Assembly (NCBI GenBank): GCA_963698735.1
Contig: CAVOSA010000022.1
Span: 1-64,000 of the forward strand
Source of the DNA: RPQJ01 sp963698735
GTDB lineage: Bacteria > Pseudomonadota > Gammaproteobacteria > Steroidobacterales > Steroidobacteraceae
Reading direction: 5' to 3'
Length of the DNA: 64,000 nucleotides
Shown: positions 16,962 through 24,970 of the stretch, piece by piece
Numbering within the stretch: the stretch's first letter is position 1
Layout of the letters: each line of letters starts with the position of its first letter
Program-made: the position numbers and the translations under genes
Notes under the pieces: generated by a model
Told to the model about the DNA's origin: nothing
Seen by the model: the letters and a program-made list of their open reading frames with translations, nothing else
The model's database searches: none

Positions 16962-17173
16962 GTTCGGTCGTTCAGTCCAGCCCGGAGATCCTGGGCGGCG
17001 AACCCGTGTTCGCCGGCACGCGCGTGCCCGTCCGAAATCTCATCGACTACCTCGAGCACGGCAGCAGTCTCGATGATTTCCTGGCGGACTTCCCGTCAGT
17101 GACCCGAGAGCAGGCGGTCTCCGTGCTGGAAATGGCGCGAGAGGCTGCCGGCCGTGAAGCTGCTGCTGGATGA
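16952..17173 (+). CDS. DUF433 domain protein, antitoxin-like
   Basis: A 73-aa protein with the DUF433 signature PEILGGEPVFAGTRVPVRNL, then YLEHGSSLDDFLADFPSVTR and EQAVSVLEMA, a winged-HTH-like fold. DUF433 proteins are commonly paired with PIN-like DUF5615 proteins and are considered antitoxins. The 3' end overlaps the DUF5615 gene by 20 nt. The ATG at 16952 lies in a perfect palindrome. Upstream in-frame codons derive from metK fragment B. Confidence 0.85.
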   Translation: MTNRSVVQSSPEILGGEPVFAGTRVPVRNLIDYLEHGSSLDDFLADFPSVTREQAVSVLEMAREAAGREAAAG

Positions 17174-17471
17174 ATCGCTGCCGAGGCGCCTCGGTCGTCT
17201 CATCACCGGCCACGAGGTCGTCACTGTTGTCGAGGCGGGCTGGTCAGGCCTGACAAACGGCCGGCTACTTGCGGTCGCCCAACACGAGTTCGACTGTCTG
17301 CTGACCGTGGACCGCAGCCTCGTGTTTCAGCAGAGCCTGCCGCAGTTCGCCATTGCCGTGCTCGTCTTGCGTGCACGGACGAACCGCATTGCCGACCTGG
17401 CCCCATTGGTTCCACGTGTGCTTGAAGTGCTGCCGACGTTGGGGCCCGGGCGATTCCTGGTGGTCGAGTAA
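17154..17471 (+). CDS. DUF5615 PIN-like protein, toxin-like
   Basis: A 105-aa protein with the DUF5615 pattern: MKLLLDESLPRRLGRLITGH, VVTVVEAGWSGLTNGRLL, then FDCLLTVDRSLVFQQSLPQF and AIAVLVLRARTNRIADLAPL. The Asp residues in LLLDE and LLTVDR correspond to the acidic PIN/Mut7-C site, suggesting RNase activity. The GTG start overlaps the antitoxin gene. Together they form a compact module inserted between metK fragment B and leader copy 3. Confidence 0.85.
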   Translation: MKLLLDESLPRRLGRLITGHEVVTVVEAGWSGLTNGRLLAVAQHEFDCLLTVDRSLVFQQSLPQFAIAVLVLRARTNRIADLAPLVPRVLEVLPTLGPGRFLVVE

Positions 17472-17551
17472 CTAATCCCCGCCGCGCATCTCCAGGGAAA
17501 TCGAGATGAGAACACTATCGCCTTCTTACGTCGCGTTGCGTGACGCGGCCG

Positions 17552-17584
17552 GGCTCACCCCCTGAGCCGCCCCCGCCGTATAAT
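17552..17584 (+). promoter_or_regulatory. promoter 3 with conserved inverted repeat
   Basis: GGCTCA-ccccc-TGAGCC (17552-17568) and TATAAT (17579-17584), the third occurrence of this promoter. It drives leader copy 3, the mini-ORF and metK. Confidence 0.65.
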
Positions 17585-17591
17585 CACCACA

Positions 17592-17695
17592 GCATCAAGA
17601 CGGAGCACGTGCTCCGGCCAACCTGCCAGGCTCGGCAAGGTGGCGCGCCATTTCGGCGGATGCGGCCCGACCTCAGGGCAACGAAGGAGCGATAC
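17592..17695 (+). promoter_or_regulatory. structured 5' leader, copy 3 (upstream of metK)
   Basis: P1 is GCATC (17592-17596) with GATGC (17659-17663). The hairpin GGAGCACGTGCTCC is at 17602-17615. ACCTGCC (17621-17627) pairs with GGCAAGGT (17634-17641) with one bulged A, and CGCC-atttc-GGCG follows. GAAGGAG precedes the ATG at 17696. This copy is closest to a MetK reading frame, which strengthens the idea that the element senses SAM or a related metabolite. Confidence 0.6.
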
Positions 17696-17812
17696 ATGTC
17701 CACCTCCGACCGTCGCGCGTTCCTGCACGCCATCGTCACGCGCGACGGGAATCCGTCGCTGCTCAAGGCCGCGGGGATCCCTTACTCGCAGCTCGGGAGG
17801 TTGCCGAAATGA
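17696..17812 (+). CDS. 38-aa mini-ORF, internally deleted operon derivative
   Basis: The product reads MSTSDRRAFLHAIVTRDGNP and ends SLLKAAGIPYSQLGRLPK. Its first part equals the VWA-gene segment at about 15110-15139 and its second part the last 29 codons of that gene. Two deletions therefore joined leader, middle and end in frame; both joints coincide with short direct homologies (CCACCTCCG and CTGCxCGCCA). The stop overlaps the metK start exactly as in the full operon. It may act merely as a coupled upstream ORF. Confidence 0.6.
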   Translation: MSTSDRRAFLHAIVTRDGNPSLLKAAGIPYSQLGRLPK

Positions 17813-18814
17813 TCAGGGTCAGCGAAGCGGTGCTGCCGGGCCACCCGGACAAGCTGTGCGATTTCGTGGCGGAGAGCATCGTGCAGGCGGCGCTCGCCGT
17901 GGACGCGCGAGGCGTACGCGCAGATCGAGGCCGCGATCTGGTGCGACCAGCTGTGGCTCTCGGGCGGGTATGCGGCGCGGGGCGCGGCGCTCGACGTCGA
18001 GCGGATCGCGGTGGAGGCGCTCGATTCGATCGCGCGGGCCGTGAACCCCGATGCAAAGCGCGACCCGTGGCGGGTGACGAATGCCGTCTGCCGATATGAC
18101 GTGGACCCGACGCGCTGGACGCGCCACGTCAACGACCAGGCGATCGTGATCGGCTGGGCCGGCTACGACGACAAGGTGCAGTACCTGCCGCCCGAGCACT
18201 TCCTGGCGCTCGAGTTCCGCACCGCGCTGTGGGAGGCGTGCCAGGGCGGGGAGCTCTCGCGCTGCGGGCCGGACGGCAAGCTGATCGTGCGCCTGCGCGA
18301 GGACGACGACGGGTTCGCGCTCGAGCACGTGCTGGTGACGCTCGAGCATCCCGAGGCGATGAGCGTGTTCGAGCTGGCGCAGCGGGTGAGTGCGGTGCTC
18401 GGGCAGCACTACGGAAAGCTGCGTGCCCTTGATAAGCGATGGACCGCGAAGTGGCCCGAGGTGGAGCTGATGGTGAACCCGAACGGCCCGCTCTCGGATG
18501 CGGGCAGCCGCAAGGACAACGGCCAGACCGGACGGAAGCTCGTGATGGACTACTACGGGCCGAGAGTGCCGATCGGCGGAGGGGCGATCTACGGCAAGGA
18601 TCCGATGCACGTGGATCGGTTCGGGGCGCGGAAGGCCAGGGAGATGGCGATTGAGGCTGTGAAGAAAGGAGCGGGGGAGTGCCTGGTCAGGGCGGTTTAT
18701 GCGCCGAACGTGGCGGAGCCGCTGGATGTGCAGGTGGAAATGGCGGGAGGTGCAGATGCGCGCATCTCGATGTCAGAACTGGCCCTGGAGCCGGGACCGC
18801 GCAGAGGACTGTAA
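17809..18814 (+). CDS. divergent S-adenosylmethionine synthetase (MetK) paralog, frameshifted
   Basis: About 334 residues when read across one extra base near 17900-17910. The first frame gives MIRVSEAVLPGHPDKLCDFV with the ATP-binding GHPDK motif. The second frame gives IEAAIWCDQLWLSGGYAA, DDKVQYLPPEHFLALEFR, NPNGPLSDAGSRKDNGQTGR and GGGAIYGKDPMHVDRF, matching the canonical MetK loops (GGG-x-F-SGKDP-x-KVDR). It is 50-60 residues shorter than housekeeping MetK and clearly divergent, so an accessory role is likely. It follows the mini-ORF with an ATGA overlap. The frameshift may be genuine or an assembly error. Confidence 0.75.
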
Positions 18815-18824
18815 GCTCGCCGCG

Positions 18825-19877
18825 TCAGCGAGCCCGGCTGCCCCGCTCCAGTCGCTCATACCGCCCGCCGCCAAGCCACACCTCGGCGCCAACGCGGTAC
18901 GCTTCTGAATAGCACCATTCTGCGACGTGGATTGCCGCGGCGCGGTCCGCCATTAGCCCGAATTCCTCGTCGATGGCATGCAGTGCTGAATCATTGTTTG
19001 AGATGTGCAACGTCCAGCGTACGCGGAACTCCTCGCCAGCGAGCACGTCACTCTTGTTGAGATTACATGTCCTGTGCGCCAGCACGAGGTTGTGGATGAG
19101 ATTACGCGGGTAGCGCGACCAAGGAATAAAGTGATCTACGTCCCCAGGCACACCGAACTCCGCTTCGCAATAAAAGCACCGTCCTGATTGCAGGTCCTGG
19201 AGCGACGTGCGCACAGCCGTGAGCGACTCTCGCTGTGGGCCAAATAGAAAGTCGGCAAGGTCTCCGGAGTTCCCCAGCACGGGCCGATTGCTGGAAACGC
19301 TGTACAAAAACGCCATCCACTCGGCCTGAACCAAGCGAATGACCAATGAGTAGAACCGCCTGAAGTGCCCTGCCACACCCGGACGAAGGGTGATCGAGTC
19401 GCCGCCTGTATTGTCCGGATACAGGAAATCGACGGTTGTGGTGCGCAGCTTCTGCAGCCGCCAAAGCGGCATGTCGTCAAGGCGGCCAGCCAAGATCGCC
19501 ACTTCCTGATGCCAACGTGGATCCCGTCTGGCCCGTGCGGGCGACCCAAAGTATTCGCGCAGCTTGTCGGCCTGTGGAACCACTGCTGCCTGTTGGCCGC
19601 GGTTCTGCAAGAGGACCCCGGCACCTGCGTCGCGAATGCCGGCGCCGTATGGCAGCCCATGTCGCCAGTAGATCTCGAGGAACTTCTCCGCAAGGCGCGT
19701 AACGGGAACGCGCAGTTCGGACTGGTCGTCGACGTCGTTCTCGAGGGAAATATCCGCAAGAGCGACCAGCAATGCGTACTTGTAGGTCGAGCTAGTCAGG
19801 CTTTCAGCGAGGACGAGTTGCAGGTTCTCTAGGAACTGCAAGCTTGCTGTTGCCGAATCGTTGGTTCTGGTCGGCAT
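18825..19877 (-). CDS. HNH endonuclease domain protein
   Basis: A 350-aa protein with a C-terminal HNH module: SGRCFYCEAEFGVPGDVDHF, then IPWSRYPRNLIHNLVLAHRT and CNLNKSD, giving the CxxC zinc pair, the DH catalytic motif and the final NxxxC-xxN elements. The N-terminal 200 residues are helical and of unknown family (LENLQLVLAESLTSSTYKYA). It ends a minus-strand array behind a HIT protein (15-nt gap) and a PLD/helicase protein. HNH nucleases of this architecture commonly sit in phage-defence loci. Confidence 0.85.
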   Translation of the reverse strand: MPTRTNDSATASLQFLENLQLVLAESLTSSTYKYALLVALADISLENDVDDQSELRVPVTRLAEKFLEIYWRHGLPYGAGIRDAGAGVLLQNRGQQAAVVPQADKLREYFGSPARARRDPRWHQEVAILAGRLDDMPLWRLQKLRTTTVDFLYPDNTGGDSITLRPGVAGHFRRFYSLVIRLVQAEWMAFLYSVSSNRPVLGNSGDLADFLFGPQRESLTAVRTSLQDLQSGRCFYCEAEFGVPGDVDHFIPWSRYPRNLIHNLVLAHRTCNLNKSDVLAGEEFRVRWTLHISNNDSALHAIDEEFGLMADRAAAIHVAEWCYSEAYRVGAEVWLGGGRYERLERGSRAR

Positions 19878-19892
19878 GCGGCAGATATCTCG

Positions 19893-20276
19893 CTAGACCT
19901 GCTTCCAGTAAGCGGCCTTGTCTGGCATCACCCACCGGACGCCTCCGCGTGGATCTTCCCGGTCTCCCTCATATCGTGGGATCAAGTGAATGTGCAGGTG
20001 CGGGATGGTCTGGCCTGCAGCAGTGCCATCATTGATGCCAATGTTGTAACCGGCAGGACTGAATTCACGGTTCACGGATTCCCGAGCGACGAGAAGGCAG
20101 CCGATCAGGTCGGCGCGCTCATCGTCGGTAGCGTCGAAGAACGAGGCTACGTGCCGCTTCGGGATGATCAGCAAATGACCTGGGGCAATTGGAAAAGCAT
20201 CGCGGACCACAACCGAGAGCGTGCTCGTCATTACGAAACGCTCTGACGTTAGGTGGCAGAAGGTGCAATCTGGCAT
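19893..20276 (-). CDS. HIT family nucleotide-binding protein
   Basis: A 127-aa HIT-domain protein: MPDCTFCHLTSERFV (with a CxxC pair), HLLIIPKRHVASFFDATDDE, and the catalytic histidine triad in QTIPHLHIHLIPRYEGD (H-x-H-x-H). HIT proteins hydrolyse nucleoside phosphoramidates or dinucleotide polyphosphates. Placement between a helicase and an HNH nuclease suggests a role in that cassette. The TTG at 20279 precedes the ATG at 20276, which is preferred. Confidence 0.9.
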   Translation of the reverse strand: MPDCTFCHLTSERFVMTSTLSVVVRDAFPIAPGHLLIIPKRHVASFFDATDDERADLIGCLLVARESVNREFSPAGYNIGINDGTAAGQTIPHLHIHLIPRYEGDREDPRGGVRWVMPDKAAYWKQV

Positions 20277-20279
20277 CAA

Positions 20280-20484
20280 GTCACTTCCCTAGGAAGAGGG
20301 AGCCATTGCTCGTTACAGGCGCGTCAATCCTCAAGCCTTGTAGCGTGGCAGACCCGGCTGGCCTGCTCCGACGACGCAAATCGCGATCAGACACGCGGAG
20401 GATTCCCTGGGCAGCAGTCCCGACAGTTCGTGCAGTCGTACGCGCACAAAGTTCCGTGAGAAGTGGATTCGGCGTTGCACGCAT
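20280..20484. other. short region between HIT and helicase genes
   Basis: About 200 bp without a convincing gene. One minus-strand frame (20281-20484, 67 codons) stays open but shows no recognisable motif. It may be the remains of a further cassette gene or just spacer. Confidence 0.3.
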
Positions 20485-23400
20485 CTATATGTCGCGGAGG
20501 ACGCTGAACTCGCGGAAGAGCTTGATAGGCAGCGGCGTCTGAAGCCTCCAAATTATAGTCATGGGGCGCGCGCCCATGGCCGATTCAAGCGTTAAAGGGC
20601 CGCAAGCTCGGTAGGGTTCGCCCTGTCGTGGGCGAACGAAGAGTTGGAATGACCATCCATTGAGCCCGCTATCTAGATAGCGACGGCCGACTTTGGTATC
20701 AGGAGCCGTAGAGTTCTGTGACTGCCAGTGGAACCTATCGGTACTGATGGCATAATCTTTGTAGGCGATCGCCTCATGGTAGCCCTCGCTCTTGTCGAGC
20801 GTGACGAAGAGCAATTCCGTTTTGCGTTCGGTGAGCGCTAGGACACCTGCTTGAAACGGTGTGCGGCGGCGGCTAGTCAACCAGCCAACAGCCGTCAGGA
20901 CCTCGCGCGCGCCATACGACGCGTGCAGGCACAGCGGTGTGTCTTCCAGCCCGGGCACGGGCACAAACGACAGCGCGGAGCGCGACTGCAATACCTCGGC
21001 TAGATCGAACATCTCGCCGCAGATTTCCGGATGGCGCGTTAGGCGATCTGAGAAACTGACGTGATCTCCAACCTGGCTGTGTTTTCCGTCAATCTGATAC
21101 GCAAGCATTTGCAGAAGCCTGCCGGACTGAGAGTCATCGGACGCCAGTCGGCCTTTGTGTTTGCCGACTGAGGCCAATAGATCAAGACGCCGCGTATCGT
21201 CGATGTGAAGAACATCGCCTAGGCGTCGGCTGAAATACTCCTCTTCCGGGCCCGGTTCTGAGACGAAAAGCCCTGAGTCTCGCCGAAGGGACGTCCATCC
21301 GCTCTTCCGGTCGCCCTTCGCGGCCCGGTAGATGTCGTCAAGTTCCAATGCCTGTTCGGCTAAGAAGTCCGCTAGCCTGACTGATGTTCGGCCGCGAAGT
21401 GCGCAATAGGCCTGCAATTCGGTCCGAAGTCGAGGCCACCGCTGTTGCGTAAGGGTGCGCAACGATCGTAGTACCTGTTCGCGGCTCTGCTTCTGCAGGT
21501 GAATATGGCAGCCTGCCGGAAGACTGCCGAATCCGTTTTCGACACTTTCGGTCAGCGCCCGGCGTGATAGCCCGGTTAGACCGGAAAGCAGCCGATCGAA
21601 TCGAAAATCCGCCCTATGGGTGCCGACAAAATCGAGAACTAGGCAACTGTCCTTTCCGGGTGCCAAGCGAAGGCCGCGGCCGATCTGCTGCTGAAAGACT
21701 ACCGGGCTCTGCGTGGGGCGCAGAAGCAGCAAAGTGTCAACCATCGGTAGGTCGATACCTTCATTGAATAGATCAACGGTGACAAGCGCGCACAACTCAT
21801 TCGCCAATAGCCTCTTGGGCGCTTCTCTTCGTTCTTCGAAGGGAGTTGTTCCTACGACGCAGGCTGCGGGGAGACCGGCGGAATTCAGTTGCTCGGTCAT
21901 GAACCGCGCATGTTCGACAGAAACGCAGAAGACGAGGGCGCGGGAATAACGTGGATTCGACGAGAGTCTGGCCCATTCCCTAATTACCAGTCGAGCGCGA
22001 ACGTGATTGCCGGTGACAAGATTATCAATGGCGGAGCGCTCGCCCGGCTGGTCCCACGGAACGTTTGAGAAGTCAGTCTCGTCGTCGCAGGCGTAGTACT
22101 CAAACGGTGCCAATAACTGGAGGTCCAGCGCATTCCATAGCCGAAGCTCAACAGCAGGACTGCCGTCTGGGCGGGAATCAAAATGCTGCGAGATTGGTTG
22201 ACCATCGGCGCGCTCGGGCGTGGCAGTTAGGCCAAGCAGCAATCGTGGTTGGATGCGTTTTACGAGTGCGTTGAACCGCTCACCTGCAAGTCTGTGGCAT
22301 TCATCGATGACAACTGAGTGCCAGTAGCCGGCGCCCAATGTTTCAACGAGCTGACGACTGGTAACGCTATCTATGGTCGCAAAGAGGTGATCCAGGCGCT
22401 CCGGATCGCGACCGCCGGCCAGGATTTCGCCAAATTCGGGGTCACGCAGAACCTCTCTGTATGTCTTCTGCGCCTGACGCAGAATTTCTTCGCGGTGTGC
22501 AACGTAGAGGAATCGCGGTTGCCCGCCTTCTCTTCGGCAGGTGTTTCGGTAGTCAAAAGCCGCGATGACTGTCTTGCCGGTCCCGGTGGCTGCGACGATT
22601 AGATTGCGTCGACGGTCGTGGGAGCGCTCTATCTCGAGTTGCTCGAGAATGTCTTGTTGGTATGTCTTGGGTTGAAGGTCAAAGAAAGTCGTGAAGAGGC
22701 TCTGATTTCCATCTGCAGTCCCCGATTCCCGTTTCAGGGCTGCTTTAAGTGATCGCCTGTGGTTGTCGTCATTGGGATCGTATCGCTCGAACTCGTTATC
22801 GTTCCACAGCGTTTCAAAGTGAGCGACCGCTCTTGAAAAGACGGCGCTCTGGCTTCGCTGCGAAAGCTTAATTGTCCACTCAAGCCCGCCTGTCAGCGCT
22901 GCGCCGGAAAGATTGGCGCTTCCGACGTAAGCAGAGCCAAAACTTGTTCGACGGTGGAAAAGCCATGCCTTCGCATGCAGTCGTGTTCGGCGCCCGTCGA
23001 GAGAGATCCGCACCTCACATCCCGGCAATCGCGCAAGTAGGTCAATAGCGGCTGCCTCGGTTGCTCCTGTGTAGGTTGTTGTCAGTATGCGAATACGTGT
23101 CGGTACGTCGCCCAAGGCATTCTGTGCGGTTACTTGTTGCAGCACGTCCTGCAGCTTTCGGACGCCCGACACCGTTATGAAGCTGACCAAGATATCAACT
23201 TGGTCCGCGGACGCTAGTTCGCGGCGAATCTCCTGAAGCAGCGATGGAGTCCCCTTTCCCGCAGTGAATAGCCAAGGAATAGCCAAGCCAACTTCTGGGT
23301 ATGTTGGAAATAGCCCGTCGTGTCGAACCGATCGCAGAACGCGTAACGGTGATGCAACTAAGTCAATAGCATCGGCTGTGGCGGCGTCGACACTATCATT

Positions 23401-23640
23401 CGTCAATCGCTTTCTCAGATGCACCAGAAGGTCGTTGACAAGTTCTAGCTGCCGTGTGGCTTTTTCTGATTCGTCGCTTGCCAGGTCATCAAGTGCGAGG
23501 GCAAGTTGTCGCCCTAGCGTGTCGATCAGCGCGTCCTGCGCGCCAGCACGAAGTTCTTTCAGGTCGGCAGTGCCGGGATCGAGGGCTCGTTGCAAGCCCT
23601 CAGTCAAAAGCAGATCGTATAGACCGGTGGGCAATGTCAT
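20485..23640 (-). CDS. PLD-like nuclease / SF2 helicase / DUF3427 protein
   Basis: A 1051-aa multidomain protein. Residues 1-330 contain a phospholipase-D-like nuclease domain (TRLHAKAWLFHR followed by GSAYVGSANLSGAALTGG, an HxK-x4 plus GSxN motif). The middle is a superfamily 2 helicase: AATGTGKTVIAAFDY, DECH box in VVIDECHRLAGE, LLGLTATPER, and QQQIGRGLRLAPGKD. The C-terminal third matches DUF3427 (ARPMTI and nearby strands). Such proteins are associated with restriction-like defence. The ATG at 23640 starts the conserved LPTGLYDLLLTEGLQ segment; the TTG-initiated extension to 23703 looks spurious. It heads the HIT-HNH array. Confidence 0.9.
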   Translation of the reverse strand: MTLPTGLYDLLLTEGLQRALDPGTADLKELRAGAQDALIDTLGRQLALALDDLASDESEKATRQLELVNDLLVHLRKRLTNDSVDAATADAIDLVASPLRVLRSVRHDGLFPTYPEVGLAIPWLFTAGKGTPSLLQEIRRELASADQVDILVSFITVSGVRKLQDVLQQVTAQNALGDVPTRIRILTTTYTGATEAAAIDLLARLPGCEVRISLDGRRTRLHAKAWLFHRRTSFGSAYVGSANLSGAALTGGLEWTIKLSQRSQSAVFSRAVAHFETLWNDNEFERYDPNDDNHRRSLKAALKRESGTADGNQSLFTTFFDLQPKTYQQDILEQLEIERSHDRRRNLIVAATGTGKTVIAAFDYRNTCRREGGQPRFLYVAHREEILRQAQKTYREVLRDPEFGEILAGGRDPERLDHLFATIDSVTSRQLVETLGAGYWHSVVIDECHRLAGERFNALVKRIQPRLLLGLTATPERADGQPISQHFDSRPDGSPAVELRLWNALDLQLLAPFEYYACDDETDFSNVPWDQPGERSAIDNLVTGNHVRARLVIREWARLSSNPRYSRALVFCVSVEHARFMTEQLNSAGLPAACVVGTTPFEERREAPKRLLANELCALVTVDLFNEGIDLPMVDTLLLLRPTQSPVVFQQQIGRGLRLAPGKDSCLVLDFVGTHRADFRFDRLLSGLTGLSRRALTESVENGFGSLPAGCHIHLQKQSREQVLRSLRTLTQQRWPRLRTELQAYCALRGRTSVRLADFLAEQALELDDIYRAAKGDRKSGWTSLRRDSGLFVSEPGPEEEYFSRRLGDVLHIDDTRRLDLLASVGKHKGRLASDDSQSGRLLQMLAYQIDGKHSQVGDHVSFSDRLTRHPEICGEMFDLAEVLQSRSALSFVPVPGLEDTPLCLHASYGAREVLTAVGWLTSRRRTPFQAGVLALTERKTELLFVTLDKSEGYHEAIAYKDYAISTDRFHWQSQNSTAPDTKVGRRYLDSGLNGWSFQLFVRPRQGEPYRACGPLTLESAMGARPMTIIWRLQTPLPIKLFREFSVLRDI

Positions 23641-23732
23641 CCGGTGCTCGTCCTGGACGTTGCGTGCAGTAGCTGCGGCTGGGGTCTCATATCGATTCCG
23701 CAAGATAGCCTTCGTCTAGGTTGTGGTCTACC

Positions 23733-24880
23733 TTACAGATCCCTTAGTTCTGGAGATTCCGCCGCCCAACAAAGGGTATTCACCAGCGAAATCTCCGCCG
23801 GCGTCCGACACCGCGTATCCAACAGCCTCGGATTCGCCACCACCACGCTCAGGCACCTGGCTCTTGAGATAGCAACGTTCAGCCGGTTCTTGCTGAACAG
23901 GAACTCGAGGTGCCGGGGCAGGTCGGCCTCGCTCGAGGTCGTCATCGAGATCAGCGACACCGCCGCCTCCTGGCCCTGGAACTTGTCCACCGTCCCGACG
24001 CGTGCGGTGTCGGGTAGCACGCGCTTCAGCAGGTTCACCTGCAGGTTGTAGGGCGCGACGACGAGGATGTCGTCCGGCGTGATGCGCCGCTTCTTGCCAC
24101 TGCGGTCGATCCACGACTGCTTGAGCAGGCTCTGGTAGATCCGCTCGATCTCGTCGGCTTCCTCCGGGCTCTTCTGCCCGCAGCCGGTGTGGTCCATCGG
24201 CCAGAACACCACGCCGGTCGGCTGCAACGCGGGATGCGGCTTCGCGCCCAGCACCAGCCTCTGGTGGGCGTTCATCTCCTCCGGGAACAGTCGCCCGTCG
24301 TACACGGCCTCGGAGATGAACCGGCACACGTCGGGGCACATGCGCCACGTGATGGGGAGGAAGAAGCCCCGCTCGGGCGGCACCGTCGCGTGGCCGTCTA
24401 GCAGGTACTCGAGCGACGACTCGCCCGAGCGCCCGGGATGCACGCCCTGGATCGGCTGGCCGAGCTGCATCTGGTCCGCCGACGGCATGATGTGGGCGCA
24501 CGCGCCCATGGCGGCGAGGTTGGCAAGCGACACCTGGCCTGCCTCGTCCACGAACAGGTAGTCGAACTGCTGGTCGGCCTCGGGCCGGGCCAGCAGCCAG
24601 GTGGTGCCGGCGACCAGTTGCCAGTGATCGTCCAGCGCGACCTCGTTCTCATCGACGTCGACGATGATCTGGCCGTGGAGTCGCGTCGAGTAGTCTCCAC
24701 GTGAGGACTTCTTGGCGGCACGAACATCCCTTTGTCCCTGCTTCAGCAGCACCTCTTCGACGCCCCTGTGCAGGTTGTTGATCGCCTTGTGGCTGTTCGA
24801 CGACACGGCCACGCGCTTGCCGTCCGCGAGCAGCCGGCGATCACGTACGAGCCGGTGTATGATTCGCCGGCCGATCAGCT
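23733..24880 (-). pseudogene. SF1 (UPF1-like) helicase, N-terminally truncated copy 1
   Basis: The frame carries motifs of a UPF1/AAA_12-type helicase C-terminal half: KRVAVSSNSHKAINN, the DEAG box YLFVDEAGQVSLANL, GDQMQLGQPI-like (here SADQMQLGQPIQG), GTVDKFQGQEAAVSLISMTT and NRLNVAISRARCLSVVV. The Walker A region and any N-terminal nuclease are missing. Homology starts at about 24880 without a start codon. It is probably the end of a TM0106-type RecB-nuclease/helicase. A second truncated copy lies at 31103-31510 in the same orientation. Confidence 0.75.
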
Positions 24881-24970
24881 TGAGATGTGACGTATATCTC
24901 GTTGTTTTTCATCAAGAATACAAGATGATGATTGCGACGGGCCAAGCCCATGACGCAGGGATGCTCGTAG

